The notes under the pieces are model-generated. The model made no database searches. It was not told the DNA's origin and worked only from the letters and a program-made list of their open reading frames with translations. A stretch of 64,000 bases of DNA from Rhizobium mesosinicum. GTDB lineage: Bacteria > Pseudomonadota > Alphaproteobacteria > Rhizobiales > Rhizobiaceae. Position 1 is the first letter of the stretch; each line of letters starts with the position of its first letter. Where the stretch lies: the NCBI RefSeq assembly GCF_019511345.1, contig NZ_JAEUAK010000001.1:186001-250000 (forward strand), read 5' to 3'. Both the position numbers and the translations under genes were made by a program. This document shows positions 8,886 to 18,249 of the stretch, piece by piece.

Positions 8886-8929
8886 GATCCGCTTGTGATA
8901 ATGGCCGCTCGATCGACAGGAATAGAATC

Positions 8930-9385
8930 ATGCGCAATGACAGCCGCCTTTCACGCATGCTGCACGTGCTGATCCACATGGATCGCCATGAGCATTCCGC
9001 AACCTCCGAAATGATTGCAAAGATGCTAAACACCAATCCCGTCGTCGTCCGCCGCACCATGGCCGGCCTTCGAGAACGGGGCTATGTCCGTTCCGAAAAG
9101 GGGCATGGCGGGGGCTGGACGCTGGTGCGCCCCTTGTCGGAAATCACGTTGCTCGATGTCTACAACGCCATCGGCGAACCGCACCTTTTTGCCATCGGCC
9201 CGGCCGATGACCAGCCGAAATGCCTTGTAGAACAGGCCGTGAATGCCGCCCTTGAGGACGCGATGAAGGAGGCACAGGCGCTGCTCCTGCGGCGATTGAG
9301 CAGCGTGACGCTGGACGAAATCGCGGACGACTTCGAGGCGAAATTTTCAGCGCTGTCGGCTGCGTCCTATTCCTGCGCCTCATAA
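8930..9385 (+). CDS. Rrf2 family transcriptional regulator
   Basis: A 151-residue Rrf2 winged-helix protein: MRNDSRLSRMLHVLIHMD start, recognition helix NPVVVRRTMAGLRERGYV, wing SEKGHGGGWTLVRP, then LLDVYNAIGEP. Rrf2 sensors with Fe-S clusters carry three clustered cysteines; here only C98 lies in the equivalent loop (QPKCLVEQ), with one more Cys near the end, so an IscR/NsrR-type cluster is unlikely and a thiol switch is more likely. ATG at 8930 has AGGAAT upstream. The most likely target is the divergent TrxR-like gene and itself. Confidence 0.85.
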   Translation: MRNDSRLSRMLHVLIHMDRHEHSATSEMIAKMLNTNPVVVRRTMAGLRERGYVRSEKGHGGGWTLVRPLSEITLLDVYNAIGEPHLFAIGPADDQPKCLVEQAVNAALEDAMKEAQALLLRRLSSVTLDEIADDFEAKFSALSAASYSCAS

Positions 9386-9392
9386 GCGCGGA

Positions 9393-9872
9393 TCATGTCC
9401 TACGGTAGAGAAAATAGCGCCCCTCCTTGATGCCGCCGGGCAGAGGCAGGGGCAAAAGCTCGGGATGTTCCAGTGGCAGACCGCTGACGGCGATGCCATG
9501 GTGGGTAAGCACGCCAGCCATCAATTGCGGCAGCCAGGTCAGCGTCACGGCGTCGATCTCGTCATGGCCGGTGCCGATATCGGCATGGGCGAGCGCAGCA
9601 TTGATCCCGAGGAACGCCTGGCCGGTATCGCGGATATTGCCCGTCACCATATTTTCGGCTTGCGGCGTGGAGGCGGAATAGGAGCGTATTTCCCAATCGA
9701 AGGCGATAATGCGGCGGTCGGGGAAATGCTCGCGCAGATGGTCGTAGGTGCGGCCGTTGCCGAGGCCGAATTCGAGCACCGGCCCCTTCACCCCTTCCAC
9801 CAGATCGATGATGGCATTGAGAATATCGCGTTGAGCCGTCAATCGGCGAATGAAGCTGTCGAGGCGGCTCAT
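9393..9872 (-). CDS. class I SAM-dependent methyltransferase
   Basis: A 159-residue protein with a SAM-binding motif VLEFGLGNGRTYDHLRE near residue 34, an acidic strand end IIAFDWEIRSYSA and DEIDAVTLTWLPQL later. It is shorter than typical methyltransferases, with no clear substrate domain. ATG at 9872 has AGGA six bases upstream; longer in-frame starts (to 9971) give an unlikely leader and would run into the divergent promoter. Convergent with the Rrf2 gene, seven bases apart. Substrate unknown. Confidence 0.7.
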   Translation of the reverse strand: MSRLDSFIRRLTAQRDILNAIIDLVEGVKGPVLEFGLGNGRTYDHLREHFPDRRIIAFDWEIRSYSASTPQAENMVTGNIRDTGQAFLGINAALAHADIGTGHDEIDAVTLTWLPQLMAGVLTHHGIAVSGLPLEHPELLPLPLPGGIKEGRYFLYRRT

Positions 9873-9994
9873 CTTGTCCTGTCCGTCATAAAAATATGTC
9901 AGTGGTCCTAACATATCGATGCACTGTAAGTCGATTGCCGTAAACGCAAATTGCCGTTGCAGCGGCAACACGGGTCTGTGATAAACTCGGCTTC

Positions 9995-11170
9995 ATGAAC
10001 GAGATGTCCAACGACGCATTCTTCGCCAACGTGCCTGTTTTCAGTGACTTCGAAGGCGTGACCGATGAGAGCAATTACCAGCCGCTGCCCGAAGGGTGGG
10101 TGCTGGCAATGGCCGATATTGTCGGCTCGACGAAAGCGATTTCGGGTGGCCGCTACAAGGACGTCAACATGGCCGGCGCCAGCGTCATTTCCGCGGTACT
10201 GAACGCCGTCGGCAAAGGCGACTATCCATTCGTCTTCGCGGGCGACGGGGCGCTGATCGCCTTGCCGGCTTTGTTTGAGGAAAAAGCGCGAGCAGCGCTT
10301 GCCGCGACACAGGTCTGGGTGAAAGAGGATCTTGACCTCGATCTCCGTATCGCCATCGTGCCGATCGCCGATATCCGCGCGGAAGGTCTCGACGTGCGTG
10401 TCGCCCGCTATTCGGCCAGTCCCTATGTCACCTATGCGATGTTTTCCGGCGGCGGCACGATCTGGGCCGAAAAGAACATGAAGATGGGCCGGTATGGCGT
10501 CGAAAAGGCCGCACCCGGCACCCGTCCGGATCTGACGGGCCTATCCTGCCGCTGGAGCCCGATCGAGGCCCGCAACGGCGAAATCGTCTCGATCATCGCC
10601 GTCCCCGGCGAAGCTGGTCCCGGCCCGGAATTCCAGGCTCTCGTCACCGGCATCGTTTCGATCACCGCCGAGCAGAACCGCAATGGCCATCCGGTGCCGG
10701 AAGACGGGCCGGAGTTTGCCTTTTCGATGAAGGGCATCAATCGCGAGGTGAATGCGACGGCGCCCAAAGGCAAACGGCTGCGGCAAAAGCTGTTTATCTT
10801 CCTGCAGACCGGCTTGATCGTTTTCCTGCACAAACTCGGCCTCACCTTCGCTCATTTCAACGCGCGCCGCTACAAGAAGGACATCGCGGGCAATTCGGAT
10901 TTCCGAAAGTTCGATGACGGACTGAAGATGACTATCGACGTCGATGCCGCTCATCTCGCCCGCATCGAGACGCTATTGAAGCAGGCGCAGGAAAGAGGCG
11001 TGGCTCGCTACGGCCTGCACCGCCAGTCATCGGCACTGGTGACATGCTTCGTGCCTACGCCACTGTCGCGCGACCACATGCACTTCATCGATGGTGCCGC
11101 CGGTGGCTATGCGGTCGCTGCCAGCCAGATCACCGGCAAGCAGCTTTCCGGCGCGCTCGTTACGCCTTGA
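9995..11170 (+). CDS. DUF3095 family protein (cyclase-like fold)
   Basis: A 391-residue protein of the DUF3095 family. Near residue 38 is MADIVGSTKAISGG and near residue 85 VFAGDGALIALP. These two Asp-containing motifs match the two metal-binding positions of class III nucleotide cyclases, so the N-terminal half probably has a cyclase/GGDEF-like fold. The middle has SCRWSPIEARNGEIVS and the end HRQSSALVTCFVPTP...HMHFIDGAAGGYA. No activity is established for the family as far as I know. No good ribosome site is visible; ATG at 10004 is an alternative. The 3' end overlaps the convergent dehydrogenase gene by 11 bases. Confidence 0.8.
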   Translation: MNEMSNDAFFANVPVFSDFEGVTDESNYQPLPEGWVLAMADIVGSTKAISGGRYKDVNMAGASVISAVLNAVGKGDYPFVFAGDGALIALPALFEEKARAALAATQVWVKEDLDLDLRIAIVPIADIRAEGLDVRVARYSASPYVTYAMFSGGGTIWAEKNMKMGRYGVEKAAPGTRPDLTGLSCRWSPIEARNGEIVSIIAVPGEAGPGPEFQALVTGIVSITAEQNRNGHPVPEDGPEFAFSMKGINREVNATAPKGKRLRQKLFIFLQTGLIVFLHKLGLTFAHFNARRYKKDIAGNSDFRKFDDGLKMTIDVDAAHLARIETLLKQAQERGVARYGLHRQSSALVTCFVPTPLSRDHMHFIDGAAGGYAVAASQITGKQLSGALVTP

Positions 11171-12509
11171 TGACGTGATCGGCCGAAAGGCCGAGGCGGC
11201 TTAAGACATTTCGGGTATCGACAATCAATTTGGCGTTCTTCAAGAGAACAGCATAGTCGATCATGTCGTGATCGGTCGCAATGAGAACCGCGTCATATGC
11301 CGCAATGGCTTCAGGCGTCAGGTCGATGGATTGCCGGCCCTTCAGCGCCTGATATTCACGGGTCGGCGGAATCTCCGCGACGAAGGGGTCGTGATAATCT
11401 GCCTTGCCGCCGCGCTCTTCTATGATTTCAATCAGGCGCAGTGACGGACTTTCCCTGATATCGGCGACGTTCTTTTTGTAGGCGAGGCCAAGCACGAGGA
11501 CGCACGAGCGGCTGAGCGCTTTGCCGGCGCGAATATCCAGCGCCTCGGCCAGCTTGCCGACGACATAACGCGGCATGGCCGAATTGATCTCGCCGGCAAG
11601 TTCGATGAAGCGGGTCGGCAGCTCGTATTCGCGCGACTTCCAGGTGAGGTAGAAAGGGTCGATCGGAATGCAGTGGCCGCCGAGACCAGGGCCGGGATAG
11701 AAGGGCATATAACCGAACGGCTTGGTCTTGGCAGCGTCGATGACTTCCCAGACATCGATGCCCATTGCCGCATAGACGGTCTTCAGCTCGTTGACGAGCG
11801 CGATATTGACCGACCGGAAGATGTTTTCGGTGAGCTTGACCGCTTCCGCCGTCGCATTGGAGGAAACCGGAACGACGGTCGAAACGGCAGCACCGTAGAA
11901 AGATTTCATTAGCGACAGGGCCTGCGCGCCGTCGCCTGCAACAACCTTCGGGATCGTCGCGGTGTGGTAATGCTGGTTGCCGGGGTCTTCGCGCTCCGGC
12001 GAGAAACCGACGAAGAAGTCAGAGCCGGATTTTAACCCCGTCCCTTCAAGGATGACCTTCACGATATCGTCGGTCGTGCCGGGATAGGTCGTCGATTCCA
12101 GCACGACGAGCTGGCCCGGCCGTAGGTGGGCGGCGATCGACCGCGACGTCGCTTCCACGAAGGAAAGATCGGGATCGCGATGTTTGGTGAGCGGCGTCGG
12201 CACGCAGATGACGATCACGTCGCAATCCGAAAGTCCGGCGAAATCGGTCGTCGAGGAGAACCGCCCCGCATCGATCTCTGCCGTCAACGCCTCATTCGTC
12301 ACCGCATCGATATAGGAGCGGCGGGTATCCAGCGCGACGATCTTCTTCGGATCGATATCGAAGCCGGTCACGGCGAAGCCGCTACGCGCCACGGCCATCG
12401 CCAGCGGCAGGCCGACATAACCGAGACCGATGATGCCGGCACGGGCGGTGCGCGTCTCAATCTTTTTTGAAAGCGTCCCGAAGGTGGAAGAGCGTGCGTC
12501 CAAGGCCAT
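11160..12509 (-). CDS. nucleotide-sugar dehydrogenase (UDP-GlcNAc/UDP-Glc 6-dehydrogenase family)
   Basis: A 449-residue enzyme that oxidises C6 of a UDP-sugar to the uronic acid in two NAD-dependent steps, supplying surface-polysaccharide precursors. Rossmann motif GIIGLGYVGLPLA lies near residue 26; the signature GFSPEREDPGN and the catalytic Cys in GLGGHCIPIDPFYL are intact; the UDP-binding C-terminal domain has LGLAYKKNVADIRESP. The FSPEREDPGN/GGHCIPIDP pattern is closer to WbpA/TviB (UDP-GlcNAc) than to classical Ugd, but specificity is not certain. Start ATG at 12509 is preceded by AAGAGG at short spacing. Precursors could feed the glycosyltransferases around 20-24 kb. Confidence 0.85.
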   Translation of the reverse strand: MALDARSSTFGTLSKKIETRTARAGIIGLGYVGLPLAMAVARSGFAVTGFDIDPKKIVALDTRRSYIDAVTNEALTAEIDAGRFSSTTDFAGLSDCDVIVICVPTPLTKHRDPDLSFVEATSRSIAAHLRPGQLVVLESTTYPGTTDDIVKVILEGTGLKSGSDFFVGFSPEREDPGNQHYHTATIPKVVAGDGAQALSLMKSFYGAAVSTVVPVSSNATAEAVKLTENIFRSVNIALVNELKTVYAAMGIDVWEVIDAAKTKPFGYMPFYPGPGLGGHCIPIDPFYLTWKSREYELPTRFIELAGEINSAMPRYVVGKLAEALDIRAGKALSRSCVLVLGLAYKKNVADIRESPSLRLIEIIEERGGKADYHDPFVAEIPPTREYQALKGRQSIDLTPEAIAAYDAVLIATDHDMIDYAVLLKNAKLIVDTRNVLSRLGLSADHVIKA

Positions 12510-12910
12510 GCCTCTTGCGAAAAGTGAATCCGAACGCTGATCTAATGCATGATCGCGGCAAATTAAACCCGGCCTCTTTCATAGCGCCTGACTGTACCAA
12601 ACTCCTGATTCATTAGCCGGCTGTGACGGAAATGACCCGGTAGCCCCAATTCGACAACCGGGGCGCACAAAAAAATTCCTGATGCCATTGTTTCGCACTT
12701 TCAGCGTGCCTATTTTGGCAGATGATAATGAACCACTTTGCAAAGATTGCTCGCCAGTTTCCAGGAGGTCGGAAGCCGGCGGGTGTCACAGCCGGCCGTC
12801 GGCAATCGTTGACACGATAATACCGCTCGTACATCCTGATTTCTTTGTGATCTGCTCGTCGTGAATGGGCAGGTCCGGGTAATTTTTGCCTTTCGGGATG
12901 GACGTGCGAC
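12510..12910. other. intergenic region between divergent genes
   Basis: 401 bases with no convincing gene. It holds a TTGACA at 12809-12814 but no good -10 at the right distance, a GCCCC/GGGGC inverted repeat around 12643-12664, and two GCCGGC blocks at about 12775-12796. It probably carries promoters for the dehydrogenase and the downstream cyclase. Confidence 0.4.
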
Positions 12911-14269
12911 ATGAGGATAATACCGAGAATGAGCACGATCGAATCCAGCGTATCCTCCATTTTGTTGGACCGTGTTGCTGAATGGCTGACGAATTCTTCG
13001 CTGGCCGGAGACGACCTTGAAAATATTGTGCGGGGTTTCTGCGAACGGCTTGCGGCCGCCGGACTCCCACTTGCGCGCGTGCATCTGACCTTCTCGATGC
13101 TGCATCCGCTCTACGACGCACTGAGCTTCACCTGGAAGCGCGCGAGCGGCGTGACCATCGAAGGCTTCCGCATGCCGGCCGGCCAGAAGCCGGACCGTTT
13201 CCTGCAGAGCCCCTATTTCTATCTTCTCGACAACAATCTGCAGCATATCCGCCGCCGCATCATGCCTGACGGCCCGAGTGAATTTCCTATCTTCGAGGAT
13301 CTCAGGCAGGAAAAGATCACTGATTACCTCGCCTTCGTGCAGCCATTCGGTGACGGCTCGGTGCAGGGCATGATGGGTTCATGGTCGACCGACAGCCCGG
13401 CCGGTTTCTCCGACGACATGATCGACGCGCTGCTGCGCATGCAGAACCATCTGGCGGTCGCCGCCAAGATGGCCGTGCTTGCAAAGCTCGCCAACAACAT
13501 GCTGACCACCTATCTCGGTGGCGATGCCGGCAAGCGCGTGCTGAACGGCCAGGTTCGCCGCGGCGACGGTGAAACGATCCGTGCCGCTCTGGTCATGGCG
13601 GATATGCGCGAATCGACCATGTATGCCGAGAAGGAAGGCCGGCAGGCATATATCGATACGCTCAACCAGTTCTTCGATGCGATCGCGGCACCCTTCAACC
13701 GCAACGGCGGCGAAATCCTGAGCTTCCTCGGCGACGGTTTCCTGGCCGTCTATCCCTGCGGTCGCCACAAGGATCCGTCCAAAATCGCCTGCGAGGCAGC
13801 GCTTTCCGCTGTGCATCATGCGCAGGCGCGCGTTGCCGAACTCAATAAGGATCGCGAGGCGAAGGGGCTTCCGAAGATCGGCTACGGCATCGGCCTGCAT
13901 GTCGGCAATGTCATGTTTGGCAATGTCGGCCTGAAGGACCGCCTTACCTTCTCCGCCTTCGGTTCTGCAGTGAACGAGGTGCAGCGCCTGCAGGTATTGA
14001 CGAAGAAATACAGCCGCGAGGTCGTCGCGAGCCAGGCCTTTGCCGGCTATTGCGGCGGCGAATGGATCACGCTCGGCGAGGAAAAGCTGCGCGGAATCCG
14101 CCAGAAGGTGACGGTGCTGCAGCCGCGCGCGCCCGCATCTGCCATTCATGTCGACGACGGTTTCCGCGAAGCCGTTCAGAACGGCCTTTCGGAAGCCGAA
14201 CAGGTCATCATGCTTCACCGCGACAAGAAACAGGTAAAACGTACGCCAATCGAGAAATTCATTCAGTAA
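12911..14269 (+). CDS. soluble class III adenylate/guanylate cyclase
   Basis: A 452-residue protein. The N-terminal ~190 residues are a sensory region found with rhizobial cyclases (FCERLAAAGLPLARVHL, then FPIFEDLRQEKITDYLAF). The C-terminal cyclase domain runs from about residue 225, with metal residues in LVMADMRESTMYAE and FLGDGFLAVYP, and GIGLHVGNVMFGNVG, which substitutes for the usual GIGIHTG stretch. No membrane helix. ATG at 12929 is an alternative start; neither has a strong ribosome site. It likely makes cAMP; the input signal is unknown. Confidence 0.82.
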   Translation: MRIIPRMSTIESSVSSILLDRVAEWLTNSSLAGDDLENIVRGFCERLAAAGLPLARVHLTFSMLHPLYDALSFTWKRASGVTIEGFRMPAGQKPDRFLQSPYFYLLDNNLQHIRRRIMPDGPSEFPIFEDLRQEKITDYLAFVQPFGDGSVQGMMGSWSTDSPAGFSDDMIDALLRMQNHLAVAAKMAVLAKLANNMLTTYLGGDAGKRVLNGQVRRGDGETIRAALVMADMRESTMYAEKEGRQAYIDTLNQFFDAIAAPFNRNGGEILSFLGDGFLAVYPCGRHKDPSKIACEAALSAVHHAQARVAELNKDREAKGLPKIGYGIGLHVGNVMFGNVGLKDRLTFSAFGSAVNEVQRLQVLTKKYSREVVASQAFAGYCGGEWITLGEEKLRGIRQKVTVLQPRAPASAIHVDDGFREAVQNGLSEAEQVIMLHRDKKQVKRTPIEKFIQ

Positions 14270-14452
14270 TTACGCGCGAACATTGCAGCCGCTTTAGCAG
14301 CTGCACCGTATATCAGAACCCTCGCATCACGCGCCTTTAATACAGGCGCCATGCGCCGCTTTTCCTCATGCCTGTCATCAACTGGACACCCCGTTTACGG
14401 TACGGTAGTGTGCCTTAACGGGAACACATAAAGACTGGGGAATTTCGTTGGT

Positions 14453-16342
14453 ATGGCGTCAGCAGCCGATTTGTTGCGTATTGAGAATCTGGACGTCGCC
14501 TTCTCCGTTTTCGGCGACCGGCTGCGTGTCGTAAAGGAAGCCAATCTCCGCATTCTGCCAGGCAAAGTGACTGCCTTGGTTGGCGAAAGCGGCTCCGGCA
14601 AATCTGTTATCAGCCAGGCGATCATGGGCATCCTGCCGGCACCCGCTCACCCGAGCGGCCGCATCCTGTTTACCGACCCACTGGATGGCAAGGCGACGGA
14701 TATAATCTCCCTGTCGCGTGACAGCGCCGAAATGCGCGACCTGCGCGGCCGCCGCATGGCGACCATCTTTCAGGAGCCGATGACGTCACTCTCGCCGCTC
14801 CACACGGTCGGCAATCAGATCAGCGAGGTTTTGCTGATCCACACGGACGCCGACAAGAAGGAAGCGCGCGAGCGAACCGAGGAAATGCTCGGCCTCGTCG
14901 GCTTTTCCAATCCGAAACGCACCTACGACATGTATCCGTTCGAGCTTTCAGGCGGCATGCGCCAGCGCGCCATGATCGCCATGGCGCTGATCTGCAAGCC
15001 GGCGCTGCTGATCGCCGACGAGCCGACCACGGCGCTCGACGTGACGATCCAGGCCCAGATCCTCGAACTCTTGCGCGATCTGCAGGCCAAGCTCGGCATG
15101 GCCATGCTGCTCATCACGCACGATCTCGGGGTCGTCGCCAATATGGCCGATGAAGTGGTGGTGATCTATCACGGCGAGATCATGGAAGCCGGCCCGGTCG
15201 AGGCAATCTTCCGCAATCCCCAGCATGCCTATCTCAAGGCTCTGATGGCCGCTGTTCCGCATTTCGATATGAAGCCCGGCGAGCGGCTGAAAGCCCTGCG
15301 GGAGGTTCCGGTCAATCTGGAATCGCTGATCGGCAAGAAGAAGCCGGTCGAAAAGGAAGCGCCCGGCATGCTCCTTTCCGTCGCCAACCTTTGCAAGACC
15401 TTCAAAACGCGCAAGCGTAGCTTCTTCGGCGGCCAGGAAGCCACCATCGTGCACGCTGTCGACGATGTCAGTTTCGATATCCGCCGCGGCGAATGTCTGG
15501 GGCTCGTCGGCGAATCCGGCTGCGGGAAAACCACCGTCAGCAAGATTCTGATGCGCGCGATCACACCTGATAGCGGTGCGGTCGTCTTCAACGACGGCAA
15601 GGATGTCATCGATGTCCTCTCCGTCAAGGGTTCGGAACTGCAGGATTTGCGCACCAAGATCCAGATGGTGTTTCAGGACCCGGTTTCTTCGCTTTCACCG
15701 CGCATGACGGTGCGCAATATCCTCAGCGAGCCGCTCGAAATCCATGATCGCGGCGACAGTGCCGACCGCAAGGCCAAGGTCGAGGCGCTGATGGGCGCGA
15801 TCGGTCTCGACCGGCGCTATCTCAACCGCTATCCGCACAGCTTCTCCGGCGGCCAGCGTCAACGTATCGGCATCGCCCGGGCGCTTGCGCTCGGCCCCAA
15901 GCTCGTCATTCTTGACGAACCAGTCTCGGCTCTCGATGTCTCGGTGCAGGCTCAGATCCTCAATCTGCTGAAGGATCTGCAGAAAGAACTGGGGCTCACC
16001 TATCTCTTCATCTCGCACAATCTTGCCGTCGTCGACTACATGGCTGATCGCATCGCCGTCATGTGCAAGGGCCGTATCGTCGAGATCGCGCCGCGTGAGA
16101 TCATCCTGCGCAATCCGGTTCACCCCTATACGAAGTCATTGCTTGCCGCCGTTCCCTTCCCGGATCTCGACCGGCCGCTCGACTTCAAGGCACTGCAGGA
16201 AAATGGCGCGGCCGACAAGCAAAATTGGGGCCGTGTCTTCAGGGCAGACCATGACGATGCCTCCGAACTCGCCTATGCCGATCTCGGCGGCGGCCATCTG
16301 GTGCGTGCCCGCAAGGGCGCCGATGCGAAGGAGCTGGTCTGA
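14453..16342 (+). CDS. peptide ABC importer, fused double ATPase (YejF-like)
   Basis: A 629-residue protein with two complete ABC ATPase domains in tandem. The first has Walker A GESGSGKS near residue 44, signature [15 protein letters not shown] and Walker [13 protein letters not shown]; the second has GESGCGKTT near residue 353, signature [15 protein letters not shown] and [12 protein letters not shown]. Each ends with the oligopeptide-binding extension ([30 protein letters not shown]). It powers import of an oligopeptide-like substrate by the proteins encoded next. It is the first of a four-gene operon; its stop shares one base with the next start. Confidence 0.92.
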   Translation: MASAADLLRIENLDVAFSVFGDRLRVVKEANLRILPGKVTALVGESGSGKSVISQAIMGILPAPAHPSGRILFTDPLDGKATDIISLSRDSAEMRDLRGRRMATIFQEPMTSLSPLHTVGNQISEVLLIHTDADKKEARERTEEMLGLVGFSNPKRTYDMYPFELSGGMRQRAMIAMALICKPALLIADEPTTALDVTIQAQILELLRDLQAKLGMAMLLITHDLGVVANMADEVVVIYHGEIMEAGPVEAIFRNPQHAYLKALMAAVPHFDMKPGERLKALREVPVNLESLIGKKKPVEKEAPGMLLSVANLCKTFKTRKRSFFGGQEATIVHAVDDVSFDIRRGECLGLVGESGCGKTTVSKILMRAITPDSGAVVFNDGKDVIDVLSVKGSELQDLRTKIQMVFQDPVSSLSPRMTVRNILSEPLEIHDRGDSADRKAKVEALMGAIGLDRRYLNRYPHSFSGGQRQRIGIARALALGPKLVILDEPVSALDVSVQAQILNLLKDLQKELGLTYLFISHNLAVVDYMADRIAVMCKGRIVEIAPREIILRNPVHPYTKSLLAAVPFPDLDRPLDFKALQENGAADKQNWGRVFRADHDDASELAYADLGGGHLVRARKGADAKELV

Positions 16343-18246
16343 TGGTGACGCGCCGTGTCTTTCTCGGCGGCCTGGTCGGCTCGACCATCGCCCCTTCGGT
16401 GCTCGTGGCTCAGCAGATCGCCGAGCCCGAATTTTTGAAGGCGAAGCTCGCCGACGGCAGCCTGCCGCCGATGGCCGAGCGCATTCCTGCGCAGCCGCGC
16501 ATCATCAACCTCAAGGAGATGGGCCGCGTACCCGGCACCTATGGCGGTAGCGTGCGTACCATCATCGGCGGCGTGCGCGACATCCGCTACATGACCGTCT
16601 ACGGCTATTCGCGGCTGGTCGGCTACGACACGAAGCTGCTATTCCAGCCCGATATCCTGCGTGACTTCACCTCGGAGAATGATACGGTCTTCACCTTTCG
16701 TCTGCGCGAGGGACACAAGTGGTCGGACGGTCATCCCTTCACGGCCGAAGCCTTCCGCTACTGGTGGGAAGACGTCATCCTCAACAAGGACCTCACGCCT
16801 GGCGGCGGCGCGCTTGAGCTGCGTCCCCACGGCTCCCTGCCGCGCTTCGAAGTGCTCGACGAACTGACAGTGCGCTACAGCTGGGACAAGCCCAACCCGG
16901 TCTTCCTGTCATCGCTCGCCGGACCTCTGCCGCTCGTTATCTACGGCCCCGGCCACTATTTGAAACAATTCCACAAGGGTTTTCAGGACAAGGCCAAGCT
17001 GGAAGAGCTGATGAAAAAGAGCCGCGCCAAGAAATGGGCCGACCTGCACATCAAGATGGCGCTCGCTTCACGGCCGAACAATCCCGACCTGCCGACGCTC
17101 GATCCCTGGCAGAACCGCACGGCTCCGCCGGCCGATCAGTTCATCTTCGAGCGCAACCCCTTCTTCCACCGCGTCGACGAAAACGGCGTGCAACTTCCCT
17201 ATCTCGACCGCTTCATCCTCAACGTCTCGTCTTCCTCCATCATCGCCGCCAAGGCGGGTGCTGGCGAATCCGATCTGCAGGCGACTGGTATCGACTTCAA
17301 CGACTACACCTTCCTGAAAGAGGCGGAAAAACGCTTCCCGGTGAAAGTCGATCTCTGGAAGATGGCACGCGGCTCGCGCGTGACGCTCTTGCCGAACCTC
17401 AACGTCGCCGACGAAACCTGGCGCGTACTCTTCCGCAACGTGCACTTTCGCCGGGCCTTGTCGCTGGCAATCGATCGGCATGAGATCAACATGGTCGCCT
17501 TTTACGGTCTCGGCAAAGCGAGTGCCGATACGGTGTTGCCCGAAAGTCCGCTCTTCAGGCAGGAATATGCCGATGCCTATGTGAATTTCGACCCCGACAC
17601 GGCCAATAAGCTGCTTGACGAACTCGGCCTCGACAAGCGCGACAGCGACGGCATCAGGTTGCTTCCGGACGGTCGCCGCGCCGAAATCACCGTCGAGACT
17701 GCCGGTGAAAGCAATCTCGACACGGACGTTCTGGAACTCGTGCACGATCACTGGGCCAATGTCGGCCTGGCGCTCTTTACCCGCACTTCGCAGCGCGACG
17801 TCTTTCGCAATCGCGCCATGAGCGGTTCGATCATGATGTCGATCTGGTACGGGCTGGATAACGGAGTGCCGACAGCCGACATGTCTCCTTATGGACTAGC
17901 CCCCACGCTTGACGACCAGCTTCAATGGCCGCTTTGGGGCATGTACTATCTTTCGGCCGGCCAGGAGGGCGAGGCGCCCGATCTGCCGGAGGCGGCCGAG
18001 CTCGTGGATCTTCTCAACCAATGGGGCGCCAGCGCCAAGATGGAAGAGCGTGAGGTCATCTGGCACAAGATGCTGGCCCTCTATACCCAGCAGGTCTTTT
18101 CGATCGGCCTCATCAACAGCACGCTGCAGCCGATCCTCAGGTCCGCCAAGTTGCGGAATATGCCGGAGCATGCGCTCTACGGCTTCGATCCGACCTCGTT
18201 CCTCGGCGTCTACATGCCGGATACGTTCTGGTTCAAGGAGGCCTGA
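16342..18246 (+). CDS. ABC transporter substrate-binding protein, family 5
   Basis: A 634-residue periplasmic binding protein of the dipeptide/oligopeptide family (SBP_bac_5). The N-terminus [14 protein letters not shown] looks like a Tat-type signal with an Ala-containing cleavage region near SVLVAQQ. The family core is clear: FTFRLREGHKWSDGHPFTAE near residue 115, PYLDRFILNV, VHFRRALSLAIDRHEIN and late WYGLDNGVPTADMSPYG. AAGGAG precedes the start. It is longer than DppA/OppA, as in YejA-type members. Ligand unknown; sugar-linked peptides or opine-like compounds are possible. Confidence 0.88.
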   Translation: MVTRRVFLGGLVGSTIAPSVLVAQQIAEPEFLKAKLADGSLPPMAERIPAQPRIINLKEMGRVPGTYGGSVRTIIGGVRDIRYMTVYGYSRLVGYDTKLLFQPDILRDFTSENDTVFTFRLREGHKWSDGHPFTAEAFRYWWEDVILNKDLTPGGGALELRPHGSLPRFEVLDELTVRYSWDKPNPVFLSSLAGPLPLVIYGPGHYLKQFHKGFQDKAKLEELMKKSRAKKWADLHIKMALASRPNNPDLPTLDPWQNRTAPPADQFIFERNPFFHRVDENGVQLPYLDRFILNVSSSSIIAAKAGAGESDLQATGIDFNDYTFLKEAEKRFPVKVDLWKMARGSRVTLLPNLNVADETWRVLFRNVHFRRALSLAIDRHEINMVAFYGLGKASADTVLPESPLFRQEYADAYVNFDPDTANKLLDELGLDKRDSDGIRLLPDGRRAEITVETAGESNLDTDVLELVHDHWANVGLALFTRTSQRDVFRNRAMSGSIMMSIWYGLDNGVPTADMSPYGLAPTLDDQLQWPLWGMYYLSAGQEGEAPDLPEAAELVDLLNQWGASAKMEEREVIWHKMLALYTQQVFSIGLINSTLQPILRSAKLRNMPEHALYGFDPTSFLGVYMPDTFWFKEA

Positions 18247-18249
18247 GCG

